A model generated the notes under the pieces. The model saw only the letters and a program-made list of their open reading frames with translations. It searched no databases and was not told the DNA's origin. The translations under genes were made by a program, and so were the position numbers. From NCBI RefSeq assembly GCF_011398925.1, contig NZ_AP022842.1, positions 3,336,001-3,400,000 on the forward strand: DNA of 64,000 bases, given 5' to 3'. Source of the DNA: Bacillus sp. KH172YL63 (lineage in GTDB: Bacteria; Bacillota; Bacilli; Bacillales; Bacillaceae_B). This document shows positions 17,760 to 27,854 of this stretch, piece after piece (position 1 is the first letter of the stretch; every line of letters starts with the position of its first letter).

Positions 17760-19478
17760 TCAATCTTCCATTGTACTTAAATCACCTGTCGGCAGATCCA
17801 ATTCCCATGCCTTCAATACGCGGCGCATGATTTTACCGCTGCGGGTTTTAGGCAGTTTGTCGCGGAATTCGATTTCCCTCGGGGCTGCGTGGGCAGCGAG
17901 CCCTTTTTTGACGAATTGGCGGATTTCTTCTTTTAATTCGTCCGTCACTTCGTATCCATCGCGGAGGGCGATGAATGCTTTGATGATTTCACCTCGGACA
18001 GGGTCAGGCTTTCCGATCACGCCTGCTTCTGCGACAGCAGGATGCTCGACCAGCTTGCTTTCGACTTCGAAAGGTCCTACCCGTTCTCCTGACGTCATGA
18101 TGACATCATCGATGCGGCCCTGGAACCAGAAGTATCCGTCTTCATCCATATAGGCAGAATCCCCGGATACATACCAGTCACCCGGCATGAAGTAGGATTC
18201 ATACTTTTGCGGGTTATTCCAGATCTGGTTCATCATCGAAGGCCAGCCTTTTTTGATGGCGAGGTTCCCCATCCGGTACGGCGGCACTTCATTCCCTTGG
18301 TCATCGACGATTGCGGCCTTCACGCCCGGGAATGGTTTCCCCATCGAGCCTGGCTTGATTTCCATGCTTGGGTAGTTACAGATCAGCTGTCCGCCGGTTT
18401 CCGTCATCCACCATGTGTCATGGATGCGGAGGTTGAATACCTTCATTCCCCAGCGGACGACTTCCGGATTAAGCGGCTCTCCGACACTCAGGATATGGCG
18501 GAGTGAGCTCAGGTCGAACTTCTTCACGACTTCGTCCCCTGCACCCATCAGCATCCTGAAGGCGGTCGGTGCGCTGTACCAGACGGTCACACCGTAGTCT
18601 TCGATCGTTTTGTACCAGTTTTCCGGCTTGAAGCGGCCGCCGACGATGACATTCGATGCACCGGTCAGCCACGGGCCGAAGATACCGTAGGAAGTCCCCG
18701 TCACCCAGCCCGGGTCGGCTGTGCACCAGTACACGTCTTCTTCCTGGAGGTCAAGCACCCATTTGGACGTTTGATAATGCTGGATCATCGCATTGTGGAC
18801 GTGGAGCACCCCTTTAGGTTTGCCGGTCGATCCTGACGTATAGTGAAGGATCAGGCCGTCATTCCTGTCTACCCATTCCACTTGAAGCTTATCGCTTGCT
18901 TCTGCGAATTTAGCCATGAAGTCGACATGCACGTCGTCTTCCTCGATGTCTTCCCCTACAAGGAACACATGCTTCAGGTTCGGCAGTTCGCTGACCGGTA
19001 CCCGCTTCAGCAGTTCAGGCGTCGTAATCAGCACCTTCGCTTCACTGTCTTCAAGACGGTCCCTTACCGCTCCTTCCATGAATGCTTCAAAGAGCGGGCC
19101 GACGATGGCGCCGAGCTTGATCGCACCCAATACGGAGAAATACAATTCCGGTGATCTTGGCATGAAGATGAAGACCCGGTCCCCTTTTTCAACATCCCCG
19201 AAACGCTTTAATACGTTCCCTGCTTTGTTGGACAATTTCTTCATATCCGCGTAAGTATATTTTTCATCACGGTCTGCATCCCGGTAATAAAGCGCGACTT
19301 TATTTTTCCTGAAAGAAGCCGCGTGGCGGTCGATGGCTTCGTGTGCCAGGTTGACACGCCCTGTTTCCGCCCATGAAAATTCTTTCTCCGCATCCTTCCA
19401 ATCGAATGATGCATAGGTCTTTTCATAGCTTTCAAGATTGTAGCTTCCCTTTGTCACTGGTAACGCTTCCACTTTCAT
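17760..19478 (-). CDS. acsA: Acetyl-CoA synthetase (AMP-forming)
   Basis: A 572-aa ANL-superfamily enzyme that makes acetyl-CoA from acetate, ATP and CoA. YTSGSTGKPKGV is the P-loop, DTWWMTETGG the A5 region, and PKTRSGKIMRR holds the catalytic A10 lysine at residue 549, the same number as the AcuA-acetylated Lys of B. subtilis AcsA. The ATG at 19478 follows AAAGGGG with 9 nt; the longer start at 19487 is too close to that site. It is divergent from acuABC, whose products acetylate and deacetylate this lysine. A cre-like site overlaps codons 2 to 6, so glucose repression by CcpA as a roadblock is expected. Confidence 0.96.
   Translation of the reverse strand: MKVEALPVTKGSYNLESYEKTYASFDWKDAEKEFSWAETGRVNLAHEAIDRHAASFRKNKVALYYRDADRDEKYTYADMKKLSNKAGNVLKRFGDVEKGDRVFIFMPRSPELYFSVLGAIKLGAIVGPLFEAFMEGAVRDRLEDSEAKVLITTPELLKRVPVSELPNLKHVFLVGEDIEEDDVHVDFMAKFAEASDKLQVEWVDRNDGLILHYTSGSTGKPKGVLHVHNAMIQHYQTSKWVLDLQEEDVYWCTADPGWVTGTSYGIFGPWLTGASNVIVGGRFKPENWYKTIEDYGVTVWYSAPTAFRMLMGAGDEVVKKFDLSSLRHILSVGEPLNPEVVRWGMKVFNLRIHDTWWMTETGGQLICNYPSMEIKPGSMGKPFPGVKAAIVDDQGNEVPPYRMGNLAIKKGWPSMMNQIWNNPQKYESYFMPGDWYVSGDSAYMDEDGYFWFQGRIDDVIMTSGERVGPFEVESKLVEHPAVAEAGVIGKPDPVRGEIIKAFIALRDGYEVTDELKEEIRQFVKKGLAAHAAPREIEFRDKLPKTRSGKIMRRVLKAWELDLPTGDLSTMED
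19458..19471 (-). promoter_or_regulatory. cre-like CcpA site inside the acsA start
   Basis: TGGAAGCGTTACCA on the minus strand fits the cre consensus TGWNANCGNTNWCA except positions 3 and 12. It overlaps acsA codons 2-6, downstream of the promoter, where CcpA binding would block elongation. Confidence 0.7.
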
Positions 19479-19514
19479 ATACCGCATCCCCTTTATGTAA
19501 GAAATTACAATCTT

Positions 19515-19543
19515 ATTATAGTATAAAAATAATATTTTCTCAA
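19515..19543 (-). promoter_or_regulatory. Sigma-A promoter of acsA
   Basis: On the minus strand TTGAGA (19543-19538) and TATAAT (19520-19515) are spaced by 17 bp, 37 nt upstream of the acsA start. Confidence 0.82.
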
Positions 19544-19641
19544 TTTTTTAAAAAATCTGCCAGTGGCATTTACAGGTCTCACCCTCTGTTCAACGGGCCT
19601 CCACGCTTCCATAAATCTTTTCTAAACGTCTGAAAATTTTG

Positions 19642-19655
19642 TGAAAGCGCTCTAT
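19642..19655 (+). promoter_or_regulatory. cre-like CcpA site at the acuABC promoter
   Basis: TGAAAGCGCTCTAT resembles the cre consensus over its first ten bases. A TATAAT at 19672-19677 follows, so bound CcpA would overlap the promoter of acuABC. Confidence 0.65.
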
Positions 19656-19709
19656 ATATGCCAATTTCATGTATAATGGACATGAGGAATATCTTTAGGT
19701 GGTGTCCAG

Positions 19710-20342
19710 ATGAAATTGAAAAAAACCTATAATGCAACAGAGTTAAAAACAGCAAAAGGCAACATCGTGATTGAAGGTCCGATTTCGGCTGAGGAGCTGT
19801 CCCGCCTCGATTTCCATGAGGACCTGGTCGCTTTCAGGCCCCCTCATCAGCAGCATAAGGCGCTGGTTGAGATCGCCGGTTTACCGGAAGGACGCATCCT
19901 GATCGCACGGGACAATCACACGATCGTCGGGTACGTTACATATTTATATCCTGACCCGCTCGAACGCTGGTCACAGGGAAAAATGGAAAACCTCATCGAG
20001 CTCGGTGCCATCGAGGTGATCCCGAAATTCCGCGGGGCGGCAGTCGGGAAGAATCTATTAAAAGTATCGATGATGGATGACAATATGGAAGATTTCATCG
20101 TCATCACGACCGAATATTATTGGCACTGGGATCTGAAAGGGACCGGACTCAACGTCTGGGAATACCGGAAAGTGATGGAGAAGATGATGAACGCCGGCGG
20201 TTTGGAATACTATGCAACCGACGACCCTGAAATCAGTTCACATCCAGCCAACTGCCTGATGGCAAGGATCGGCAAACGGGTGGACCCGGATTCCATTCAA
20301 CGCTTCGATCAGCTTCGATTTATGAATCGCTTCATGTATTAA
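19710..20342 (+). CDS. acuA: Acetoin utilization protein AcuA, protein acetyltransferase for AcsA
   Basis: A 210-aa GNAT-family enzyme. The acetyl-CoA site is IEVIPKFRGAAVGKNLLK (about residues 100-117), with V/I-x-P-x-F/Y-RG-x-x-x-G in place of the common RGxGxG. It is the length of B. subtilis AcuA, which acetylates the catalytic Lys of AcsA and switches it off. First gene of acuABC, starting after GGTGG. It is followed by acuB after 34 nt. Confidence 0.95.
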   Translation: MKLKKTYNATELKTAKGNIVIEGPISAEELSRLDFHEDLVAFRPPHQQHKALVEIAGLPEGRILIARDNHTIVGYVTYLYPDPLERWSQGKMENLIELGAIEVIPKFRGAAVGKNLLKVSMMDDNMEDFIVITTEYYWHWDLKGTGLNVWEYRKVMEKMMNAGGLEYYATDDPEISSHPANCLMARIGKRVDPDSIQRFDQLRFMNRFMY

Positions 20343-20376
20343 GGATTTCTGACAGTTTTCTAAAGGGGTGGAGAAC

Positions 20377-21024
20377 GTGATTGTAGAAGAAATAATGAAA
20401 ACGAAAATCGCTACACTGAAGGCTGACGACACGATTGAATCAGCCATTGGATTAATGCGGGAAAAAAAGATCAAGCACATCCCGATCGTCAATGATGAGA
20501 TGGAAGTCGTCGGGATTGTGAGTGACCGTGATGTGAAGGACGGGACCCCTTCGATTTTCCATAAAGGTGCGGATCCGGTCGAACTTCAGAACCCTTTGAA
20601 GTTCATCATGAAGACAGAAGTCATCACCGGCCATCCACTGGATTTTGTCGAAGAGGTCGCAGCCCTTTTTTATGAACACCGCATCAGCTGCCTTCCGATT
20701 CTGAAGGAGAAGAAGCTCGTCGGAATCATTACCGAAACCGACCTCTTGTATACGCTCATCCAGCTGACAGGCGCCCATCAGCCCGGCTCCCAAATAGAAG
20801 TGAAGGTCCCCCACAAAGCAGGCATCCTCTATGAGGTGGCCGGGATCATCCGACGGAACAATTCGAATATCCAAAGCGTCCTCGTTTATCCGGATAAAAA
20901 AGATGAACAATATAAAATCCTCGTTTTCCGGGTGCGGACGATGAATCCGATGAACGTGATCAATGACTTGAAGAAAGAAGGATATGACGTGTTATGGCCA
21001 AACATGCCAGGAATCTCATCATGA
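20377..21024 (+). CDS. acuB: AcuB, CBS-ACT domain protein
   Basis: A 215-aa protein. Two CBS domains (about residues 1-60 and 75-130: IVNDEMEVVGIVSDRDVK, ILKEKKLVGIITETDLL) precede an ACT domain (140-215). CBS pairs usually sense adenosine nucleotides; the molecular role of AcuB is not established. The GTG at 20377 gives MIVEEIM, matching the family start, 8 nt after AAGGGG; the GTG at 20368 is inside the ribosome binding site. Its stop overlaps the acuC start (ATGA). Confidence 0.95.
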   Translation: MIVEEIMKTKIATLKADDTIESAIGLMREKKIKHIPIVNDEMEVVGIVSDRDVKDGTPSIFHKGADPVELQNPLKFIMKTEVITGHPLDFVEEVAALFYEHRISCLPILKEKKLVGIITETDLLYTLIQLTGAHQPGSQIEVKVPHKAGILYEVAGIIRRNNSNIQSVLVYPDKKDEQYKILVFRVRTMNPMNVINDLKKEGYDVLWPNMPGISS

Positions 21025-22196
21025 CCAGGGAAGCAGTCTTCATTTATTCAGATGCGCTTCTCGGATACCGCTTCTCTGATCAGCATCCCTTCAATCAGAC
21101 CCGTCTGACGCTTACAATGGATTTGTTAAAAGAAATCAATGCCCTTCAGCCATCCGAGATCGTCCCTCCCCGGGTGGCGACCGATGAAGAGCTGTTTCTT
21201 AATCACGATCCCAATTATGTAAACGCTGTCAAACAGGCGAGTGTCGGCCAGCTCCCTCAAGACCGGGCAGAAGGATTCGGGATCGGGACCGAGGATACCC
21301 CCATGTTCAAGGGCATGCATGAAGCGAGTGCCTATCTTGTAGGCGGTGCCCTGACGGCAGTGGACTGGGTCATGACCGGAAAAGCCCGGCACGCCCTCCA
21401 TCTTGGTGGCGGTCTTCATCACGGATTCAAAGGAAAGGCCTCTGGCTTTTGCATCTACAATGACAGCTCCGTCGCCATCCGCTATTTGCAGGAAAAGTAC
21501 GGGGCACGGGTCCTGTACGTGGATACCGATGCCCATCATGGGGACGGGGTCCAGTGGTCCTTCTATGATGATCCGACCGTCTGCACGCTTTCGATCCATG
21601 AGACCGGCCGCTACCTCTTCCCAGGTACAGGCAATATCAATGAGCGGGGGCACGGAAAAGGATACGGCTATTCATTCAATATCCCCCTTGACGCCTTCAC
21701 TGAGGATGAATCATGGCTCGAAGCGTATGAAACATCGTTCAGGGAAATCATTGAATTTTTCAAGCCCGATGTCATCCTGACCCAAAACGGCGCCGACGCC
21801 CATTATTATGATCCGCTCACCCATTTGTCTGCGACGATGAACATCTACCGGGAAATCCCCCGGATCGCACATGAGCTCGCCCATGAATACTGCGACGGGA
21901 AATGGATCGCGGTCGGGGGCGGCGGTTATGACATTTGGCGGGTCGTCCCCCGGGCCTGGAGCATGATCTGGCTTGAAATGGCCGGCAGGACCGACCTCGC
22001 CGATTCCTTTCCGGCAACGTGGACGGAGAAGTGGCAGAGCAAGGCAGGTGTCCCCCTGCCGACTGCATGGATGGATGAACCAGGCATCTACAAGCCGATT
22101 CCGAGGAAAGAGGAAATCACGGAAAAGAACAAGCAAACCGTAGAGAAGGCCCTGTATGCGATCCGGCAGCAGCTCAGGCAGAAGCCGTCGAGCTAA
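21021..22196 (+). CDS. acuC: AcuC, class II histone-deacetylase-like protein deacetylase
   Basis: A 391-aa zinc-dependent deacetylase of the HDAC family. GGLHHGFKG supplies the charge-relay histidines, YVDTDAHHGDGV the zinc-binding Asp and His, and NGADAHYYDPL the second zinc Asp. With AcuA it sets the acetylation state of AcsA; AcuC removes the acetyl group and reactivates the enzyme. The ATG at 21021 overlaps the acuB stop, and MTREAVFIYSD matches the family start; the ATG at 20994 is inside acuB and not needed. Confidence 0.96.
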   Translation: MTREAVFIYSDALLGYRFSDQHPFNQTRLTLTMDLLKEINALQPSEIVPPRVATDEELFLNHDPNYVNAVKQASVGQLPQDRAEGFGIGTEDTPMFKGMHEASAYLVGGALTAVDWVMTGKARHALHLGGGLHHGFKGKASGFCIYNDSSVAIRYLQEKYGARVLYVDTDAHHGDGVQWSFYDDPTVCTLSIHETGRYLFPGTGNINERGHGKGYGYSFNIPLDAFTEDESWLEAYETSFREIIEFFKPDVILTQNGADAHYYDPLTHLSATMNIYREIPRIAHELAHEYCDGKWIAVGGGGYDIWRVVPRAWSMIWLEMAGRTDLADSFPATWTEKWQSKAGVPLPTAWMDEPGIYKPIPRKEEITEKNKQTVEKALYAIRQQLRQKPSS

Positions 22197-22213
22197 ATCA
22201 TAGAATGATAGAC

Positions 22214-22243
22214 AAAAGCCCGCACTGTTCCCTGCGGGCTTTT
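22214..22243 (+). terminator. acuABC terminator
   Basis: AAAAGCCCGCA pairs with TGCGGGCTTTT around an 8-nt loop. Confidence 0.88.
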
Positions 22244-22353
22244 CACTTACTATTGGGTTACAATTCCCTATCAATTCTTTTACATAGCTTTCTTATGGAG
22301 GAAAATGTGTTAAACTCCTCCATATTCTTCTAAGAAAAAGGATGTGTGAGGCA

Positions 22354-23397
22354 ATGAAGAAATATTTGCCGGTGGTATTAACCATACCGCTTTTACTCGG
22401 GGCATGTGCCGCCCCTACTTCGACAAAAGAAACGCCACAGGAAGAGCCAAAGAAAGAATCGAAGCAGAAACCCCCTGAAAAGGAACAGCAGAACCCGTAT
22501 CAACCGTTGGAAGCAGCTGAAGAAGCCGTGGCATTGGAGGATACACTTAAAGAAGAAGGTGAAGACGCACCTAAAAGGTCCGTCCCTCTCGGCGAGACGC
22601 TGAAAGACGGCATGGAAGACCCATCAGACGGACCGTTGAAGGACCACCGCCTCGTCACCTATTACGGGACGCCCGCGTCTGAACATATGGGGATCCTCGG
22701 ACAGCTGGAACCTGAAGCATACATAACAAAACTGAAAGAACAAACACAGGTGTATTCGGACCTGGACCCTGACCGGCCGGCGGTCCCGACGATCGAACTG
22801 ATCACCACGATGGCCCAGAACGAACCGGGTCCTGACGGTGATTATGTGCGGATGACATCCGAAGAGAATATCGAAACGTATGTTGAGCTTGCCAAGAAGC
22901 ACGACGCCCTTGTTCTCCTCGACATCCAGCTCGGCAAGGATACCGTCATGGAGCAGGTGAAAATGGTAGAGAAATGGCTTAAACTCCCCCATGTCCACCT
23001 GGCGATCGATACGGAATTCCATGTGGCTGACGGGGAGAAACCAGGTGAAGATCTCGGCCAGGTTGACGGCAGAAAGATCCAGGAGGCCGTCAACTATCTG
23101 TCAGCGCTCACGGAAAAGAACAACCTGCCGGATAAACTCGTCCTCGTCCACCAATTCACCGGTCCCGTCCTTACCCATAAAGACGCGATACAGCCGACAG
23201 ACAATGTCGAAGTCGCCATCAATTTTGACGGCTGGGGCGCAGCTGCCGACAAACTGGCACTCTACCGGAAATACATACGGGATGAACCGGGTCAGTACGG
23301 GGCTTTCAAGATTTTCTACGAGAAAGATCTCCCGGTCCTGACACCTGAAGAAGTGCTGAAAATGGACCCGAGTCCCGCGGTCATCAATTATCAATAG
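22354..23397 (+). CDS. Lipoprotein of unknown function
   Basis: A 347-aa exported lipoprotein. The signal peptide MKKYLPVVLTIPLLLGA ends at the lipobox LGAC (Cys18 or so). A charged Lys/Glu/Pro linker (about 20-75) leads to a globular domain from LVTYYGTPAS onward, with TIELITTMAQ, VLLDIQLGKDT, LAIDTEF and LVLVHQF, an alternation of buried strands and acidic ends reminiscent of a TIM-barrel glycosidase-like fold. I do not recognise the family with certainty and assign no activity. The ATG at 22354 is chosen because the signal peptide starts there. Single gene between two terminators. Confidence 0.8.
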   Translation: MKKYLPVVLTIPLLLGACAAPTSTKETPQEEPKKESKQKPPEKEQQNPYQPLEAAEEAVALEDTLKEEGEDAPKRSVPLGETLKDGMEDPSDGPLKDHRLVTYYGTPASEHMGILGQLEPEAYITKLKEQTQVYSDLDPDRPAVPTIELITTMAQNEPGPDGDYVRMTSEENIETYVELAKKHDALVLLDIQLGKDTVMEQVKMVEKWLKLPHVHLAIDTEFHVADGEKPGEDLGQVDGRKIQEAVNYLSALTEKNNLPDKLVLVHQFTGPVLTHKDAIQPTDNVEVAINFDGWGAAADKLALYRKYIRDEPGQYGAFKIFYEKDLPVLTPEEVLKMDPSPAVINYQ

Positions 23398-23403
23398 AAT
23401 CGC

Positions 23404-23443
23404 AAAGCCGAACGGTCATCCAATGTGATCGTTCGGCTTTTTT
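23404..23443 (+). terminator. Terminator of the lipoprotein gene
   Basis: AAAGCCGAACG pairs with CGTTCGGCTTT, with inner TCA/TGA pairs, followed by a T run. Confidence 0.85.
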
Positions 23444-23511
23444 ATATAGCAATCTGTCTCCACTCCCTCCTTCCGACAATTTTTTGGTTTAATTTTCATT
23501 TTCATGTTTTC

Positions 23512-23533
23512 TTTTCCTATTTAATAGGGAAAA
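23512..23533. promoter_or_regulatory. Inverted repeat upstream of formate dehydrogenase
   Basis: TTTTCCTATT and AATAGGGAAAA face each other around TT/TA with one unpaired G. It lies about 120 nt before the fdh start and could be an operator; no regulator is recognised. Confidence 0.3.
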
Positions 23534-23650
23534 CAAAATATGATGAATTTATTTTTTCTTTCCAGGTGGCTATGCCCGGCACACGGCACTTGATGCAGTC
23601 CTACATATTCCGGCATCCACTTATCGAAGTAAAGAGGGGGAGTTTTTCAA

Positions 23651-26596
23651 ATGGAAGATAAGGTATCAGTCTATATCAACGGCACTCAATATGAGGCTCC
23701 GGCCGGGTTGAGTGTGCTTGAATTTCTTAACGCCCAGAAGGTCGAGATCCCACAGGTGTGTTATCAGGAAAGTCTCGGTCCCATCGAAACCTGCGATACG
23801 TGCATTGTATCCATTAACGGCGACCTGAAAAGGGCGTGCGGGACACCGCTTAAGGAAGCAATGGACATTCAAACGGAACTTTCCCACGTAAAAGACGCCC
23901 GCTTTAAAGCGATGGATAACATCCTAGAAAACCATGAATTGTATTGTACGGTCTGTGAGAAAAACAACGGAGACTGCACCCTTCATAATACGGTGGCGAT
24001 GATGGGGCTTGAGCACCAGATCAAACCGTTCGAGGCGAAGCCCTATGAGAAAGATTTCTCTGGCCAGTTCTACCGGTATGACCCGGATCAATGCATCCTC
24101 TGCGGAAAATGCGTGGAGGCGTGCCAGGATATCCAGGTGAATGAAACGCTGTCCATCGACTGGGAGCGCAAGGAACCCCGGGTCATTTGGGATCAGGACG
24201 TGCCGATCGACCAGTCCTCCTGCGTCAGCTGCGGTCAGTGCGTGACGGTGTGCCCGTGCAACGCCCTCATGGAAAATGACATGCTCGGAAAAGCAGGATT
24301 TATGACAGGCTATAACACGAGCCTGCTCCGTTCGATGATTGACATTACAAAAAATGTAGAGACAGGCTACGGTCCTCTTTTCGCCGTGTCTGATTCTGAA
24401 GCCCAGATGCGGGAAGACCAAATCAAGAAAACCAAAACCGTCTGCACGTACTGCGGGGTCGGCTGCAGCTTCAATGTATGGACGAAAGGACGGGACATAT
24501 TGAAGATGGCCCCGACCGAAGAAGCACCTGCCAACGGGATCGCATCCTGCGTGAAGGGGAAATTCGGCTATGGACATGTGAACAGCGAGAAGCGTCTCAC
24601 CCGTCCCCTCATCCGTGAAGGAGATCATTTCAAAGAAGTCGAGTGGGAAGAAGCACTCAGTTATGTGGCGGCGAAATTCAAGGAAATCAAAGACAAGAAC
24701 GGCCCTGACGCCCTTGGCTTCATTGCATCTTCCAAAGCGACGAACGAAGAAGCTTATCTTCTGCAGAAACTGGCAAGACAGGCGATCGGGACGAATAATG
24801 TAGATAACTGCTCCCGATATTGCCAGACACCGGCTACGGTAGGCTTATTCAGAACCGTCGGTTACGGAGGCGATGCCGGTTCGATGGAGGATATCGCACG
24901 GGCTGACCTGGTCATGCTGATCGGGACCAACACGGCCGATGCCCATCCTGTCCTTGCATCGAAAGTGAAACGTGCACACAAGCTGTTCGGCCAAAAATTG
25001 ATTGTTGCCGATTTACGTGAACATGAAATGGCCCGGAGAGCAGATCTCTTTATCCATCCGAAGCCAGGGAGCGACCTTGTCTGGTTATCTGCCATCACCA
25101 AATACATCATCGACCAGGGATGGCATGACAAGGACTTCATCGCGAACCGGGTGAATGACTTCGATGCGTATTATGAAAGCCTCTCTCCTTTTACGATGAC
25201 ATATGCGGAAGAAAGAACAGGGATTTCACAAGAACATCTGAAAACCGTCGCAAAGCAGATCCATCAGGCCGGTTCAACAGCGATCTGCTGGGCAATGGGC
25301 GTTACACAGCATCAAATGGGGTCCGATACATCCACAGCTATCTCCAACCTGCTGCTCGTAACCGGAAACTACGGCAAACCAGGTGCCGGCGCCTATCCGC
25401 TGCGCGGCCATAACAATGTGCAGGGAGCAAGTGATTTTGGCAGCATGCCGAATGCATTACCAGGCTACCAAAGCGTGGAGGACCCTGAAGTCCGGAGTAA
25501 ATTCGAACAGGCATGGGGAACGGATCTCCCGAAAGAGACCGGCATGGATAACCACGAAATGGTGGAGGAAATCCATGAAGGCAATCTGAAGGGCTTATAC
25601 GTCACCGGAGAAGATATGGGCATCGTCGATTCCAACATCAACTATGTGACAGACGCCTTCGAAAAGCTTGAATTCTTTGTCGTCCAGGATCTCTTCCTGA
25701 CAAAAACGGCAGAATATGCCGATGTGGTGCTCCCGGCAGTGCCAAGCGTGGAGAAAGAAGGAACGTTCACGAATACAGAGCGCCGCATCCAGCGCATCTA
25801 TCAAGCACTCGATCCCCTCGGGGAGGCAAGACCCGACTGGCAGATCTATTCAGGCATTGCCGAAAAGCTCGGTTTCGACTGGGGCTATGATTCTCCTGAA
25901 GAAATCATGAAGGAAGCCGCTTCCCTCACACCACTGATCGCAGGCGTTTCCTACGATAAGCTCGATGGCTTCAACAGTCTTCAATGGCCGGTCCAGGAAG
26001 ACGGAACCGATACCCCGCTGCTGTATACGGATGAATTCCATTTTGATGACGGAAAAGCAAGGCTCTTCCCGCTTCAATATGAATACAATTATCCGGCGGA
26101 AAAAGGGTTCGATTACCATGTGAACAACGGACGTGTCCTCGAGCACTTCCATGAAGGAAATATGACGGCCCATACGAGAGGGATTCAAAACAAAATCCCT
26201 GAACCGTTCTTTGAAGTATCAGAAACGATGGCGAAAGACCTTGAAATTGAAGAAGGCGCCCTCATCAAGCTTTCAAACCATAACGGTGAAAGCACCGGCA
26301 GGGTTCATGTGACGAAGGAAGTGTCAGGCAAGGAATTGTTTATCACCTTGAATAGTGACGGAAAGAATGCCGTCAACTATCTGACCAGCAACAATGTGGA
26401 TAAAGACACGAACACGCCTGCCTACAAAGAGGTGCCAGCCAAAGTAGAGGTACTCGAGAAAAAAGGCCAATCACCGATTCCCCATAACAATCACCGCTGG
26501 GCCACACGCAATCCGCAAATGGGCCCAGAGGTAGAAAGAAAGTGGAAGCGGGACGATTACGTCTTCCCAGGAAACGAGGTTGATACGAATGGCTAA
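23651..26596 (+). CDS. Formate dehydrogenase, molybdopterin-containing catalytic subunit
   Basis: A 981-aa fused enzyme like B. subtilis YrhE/YjgC. An N-terminal [2Fe-2S] ferredoxin domain (1-80) and His/Cys segment are followed by two [4Fe-4S] clusters ([22 protein letters not shown]), then the molybdopterin domain with CTYCGVGC as its own [4Fe-4S] ligand motif. The metal ligand is Cys in [11 protein letters not shown], not selenocysteine. A bis-MGD C-terminal domain ends the protein. It oxidises formate to CO2 in the cytoplasm. The ATG at 23651 follows AGAGGGGGAG. The next gene overlaps its end and encodes its small partner. Confidence 0.95.
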   Translation: MEDKVSVYINGTQYEAPAGLSVLEFLNAQKVEIPQVCYQESLGPIETCDTCIVSINGDLKRACGTPLKEAMDIQTELSHVKDARFKAMDNILENHELYCTVCEKNNGDCTLHNTVAMMGLEHQIKPFEAKPYEKDFSGQFYRYDPDQCILCGKCVEACQDIQVNETLSIDWERKEPRVIWDQDVPIDQSSCVSCGQCVTVCPCNALMENDMLGKAGFMTGYNTSLLRSMIDITKNVETGYGPLFAVSDSEAQMREDQIKKTKTVCTYCGVGCSFNVWTKGRDILKMAPTEEAPANGIASCVKGKFGYGHVNSEKRLTRPLIREGDHFKEVEWEEALSYVAAKFKEIKDKNGPDALGFIASSKATNEEAYLLQKLARQAIGTNNVDNCSRYCQTPATVGLFRTVGYGGDAGSMEDIARADLVMLIGTNTADAHPVLASKVKRAHKLFGQKLIVADLREHEMARRADLFIHPKPGSDLVWLSAITKYIIDQGWHDKDFIANRVNDFDAYYESLSPFTMTYAEERTGISQEHLKTVAKQIHQAGSTAICWAMGVTQHQMGSDTSTAISNLLLVTGNYGKPGAGAYPLRGHNNVQGASDFGSMPNALPGYQSVEDPEVRSKFEQAWGTDLPKETGMDNHEMVEEIHEGNLKGLYVTGEDMGIVDSNINYVTDAFEKLEFFVVQDLFLTKTAEYADVVLPAVPSVEKEGTFTNTERRIQRIYQALDPLGEARPDWQIYSGIAEKLGFDWGYDSPEEIMKEAASLTPLIAGVSYDKLDGFNSLQWPVQEDGTDTPLLYTDEFHFDDGKARLFPLQYEYNYPAEKGFDYHVNNGRVLEHFHEGNMTAHTRGIQNKIPEPFFEVSETMAKDLEIEEGALIKLSNHNGESTGRVHVTKEVSGKELFITLNSDGKNAVNYLTSNNVDKDTNTPAYKEVPAKVEVLEKKGQSPIPHNNHRWATRNPQMGPEVERKWKRDDYVFPGNEVDTNG

Positions 26597-27077
26597 ATCC
26601 ATCGACAAAGTGATTCGCCTTGAAACACCGAAAGAAAAGATCAAGGAGCAGAACCTGAATGAACTGCTCGACGCGCTGTCTGAGAATAAAGATTCGATCT
26701 TGAAGGTCATCGGCATCATCAAGCATATGGATGACAATCGCAATCTCGATACACTGAGCGCAATGGTCAATCACCAGGAAGATATCCTGGCAAACTTCTC
26801 TAAGGAAGCAAATAAAAAGCAGAACGCTGCGATCCTGAACAATCTTGCCCGCATGTCTGAGCTGCTCGGCAGTCTCAATCTGGAGGGTATCGAAACACTG
26901 AGCGTCCGGAACACACGAAATCTGAATATCGGAAAAGAAACACCGCCGACGAAAAGGACCGGATTCTTCGGACTGCTCCGTGCCCTCAGGGACCCTGCTG
27001 TCCAACGCACAATCACGATCATCCTCTATATCATCAGGGGCATCGGAAAAAGCAGGGAAGAACATGATAAGAAATAA
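26589..27077 (+). CDS. DUF1641 protein, formate dehydrogenase partner (YrhD/YjgD-like)
   Basis: A 162-aa helical protein. Residues 75-160 hold the DUF1641 core ([30 protein letters not shown]). The ATG at 26589 lies inside the last codons of the formate dehydrogenase gene (8-nt overlap), with GAGG about 9 nt upstream, so the two are translationally coupled. The pairing is standard in Bacillus (yrhED, yjgCD). DUF1641 proteins are thought to serve the dehydrogenase as an accessory or electron-transfer partner, but no cofactor motif is visible. Confidence 0.88.
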   Translation: MAKSIDKVIRLETPKEKIKEQNLNELLDALSENKDSILKVIGIIKHMDDNRNLDTLSAMVNHQEDILANFSKEANKKQNAAILNNLARMSELLGSLNLEGIETLSVRNTRNLNIGKETPPTKRTGFFGLLRALRDPAVQRTITIILYIIRGIGKSREEHDKK

Positions 27078-27080
27078 ACC

Positions 27081-27116
27081 AAAAAACAGGCTGCCAACTA
27101 CGGCAGCCTGTTTCTC
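27081..27116. terminator. Bidirectional terminator between fdh operon and motS
   Basis: AAACAGGCTGCC pairs with GGCAGCCTGTTT; A and T tracts flank both sides, serving the convergent fdh and motPS transcripts. Confidence 0.85.
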
Positions 27117-27131
27117 TATATTCTATCGTTC

Positions 27132-27854
27132 TTACGAAGGTTCTTCATAATCAGGATCGGTGATGATCACTTCCACCCTCCTGTTTTTCTGGAGATTTGC
27201 GGCCGTATCATTCGGGGCAATGGGACGGGTGTCTCCATACCCGACGGCAATGAAACGCTTCGGATCGATTCTCTCGTTGCTGATCAAATAGCGGATGACG
27301 CTGCTCGCCCTCGCTGAGGAGAGCTCCCAGTTCGAAGGATATTGATAAGTAGAGATCGGACGATTATCGGTATGTCCCTCCACCTTCACAAAGTTCGGGA
27401 TCCTCTCTAACAAATCCCCGACTTTATTCAGGAACGGATACGCATCCGGCAGGACGGTTGCTTCCCCAGAATCGAACAGTGCCTGTTCCTGAAGAACCAG
27501 GACGACACCCCGTTCCGTTCTTGTCGCCACAATCACATCATTCAATTGATTTTCCTTCAAATAGCTTTGAATATCCGCCAGCAGCTGACTTAGATCATGC
27601 TCTTTCCCTTTATCCCCGTCTTTTGCCACCTGAGCATCCGAAGGATTCTCATTTGGAATCACGGAAGGATAAAATTCAAGGATCTGCCGCTGCTGAAAGG
27701 AATCAGCGATTGTCCTGAACTTCACGATATCGATTTGAGACATCGAGAATAATAGAATAAAAAATACAAGAATGAGTGTGATCAAATCAGAAAACGTGAC
27801 CATCCATTTCGGCGCACCTGGAGGCGGAGACGGTTGCTTTCGCCTACGCATCAT
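27132..27854 (-). CDS. motS: Flagellar stator protein MotS (MotB family, sodium type)
   Basis: A 240-aa protein. After a short basic N terminus comes the single membrane helix with the ion-carrying Asp in [20 protein letters not shown]. An OmpA-like peptidoglycan-binding domain occupies about residues 120-235 ([23 protein letters not shown]). With MotP it forms the Na+-driven stator that powers the flagellar motor. The ATG at 27854 overlaps the motP stop by 11 nt and follows GGAGG. Sodium use is inferred from family and from the ccpA-motPS arrangement, as in B. subtilis ytxE. Confidence 0.93.
   Translation of the reverse strand: MMRRRKQPSPPPGAPKWMVTFSDLITLILVFFILLFSMSQIDIVKFRTIADSFQQRQILEFYPSVIPNENPSDAQVAKDGDKGKEHDLSQLLADIQSYLKENQLNDVIVATRTERGVVLVLQEQALFDSGEATVLPDAYPFLNKVGDLLERIPNFVKVEGHTDNRPISTYQYPSNWELSSARASSVIRYLISNERIDPKRFIAVGYGDTRPIAPNDTAANLQKNRRVEVIITDPDYEEPS

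Noticed and set aside
21126..22274. Long minus-strand frames opposite acuC
   Set aside because: GC-skewed third positions of acuC keep the opposite strand open; no ribosome binding sites or family features.
23560..23650. Molybdenum-cofactor riboswitch upstream of formate dehydrogenase
   Set aside because: The leader is GC-rich near the start, but I could not find the conserved Moco RNA core.
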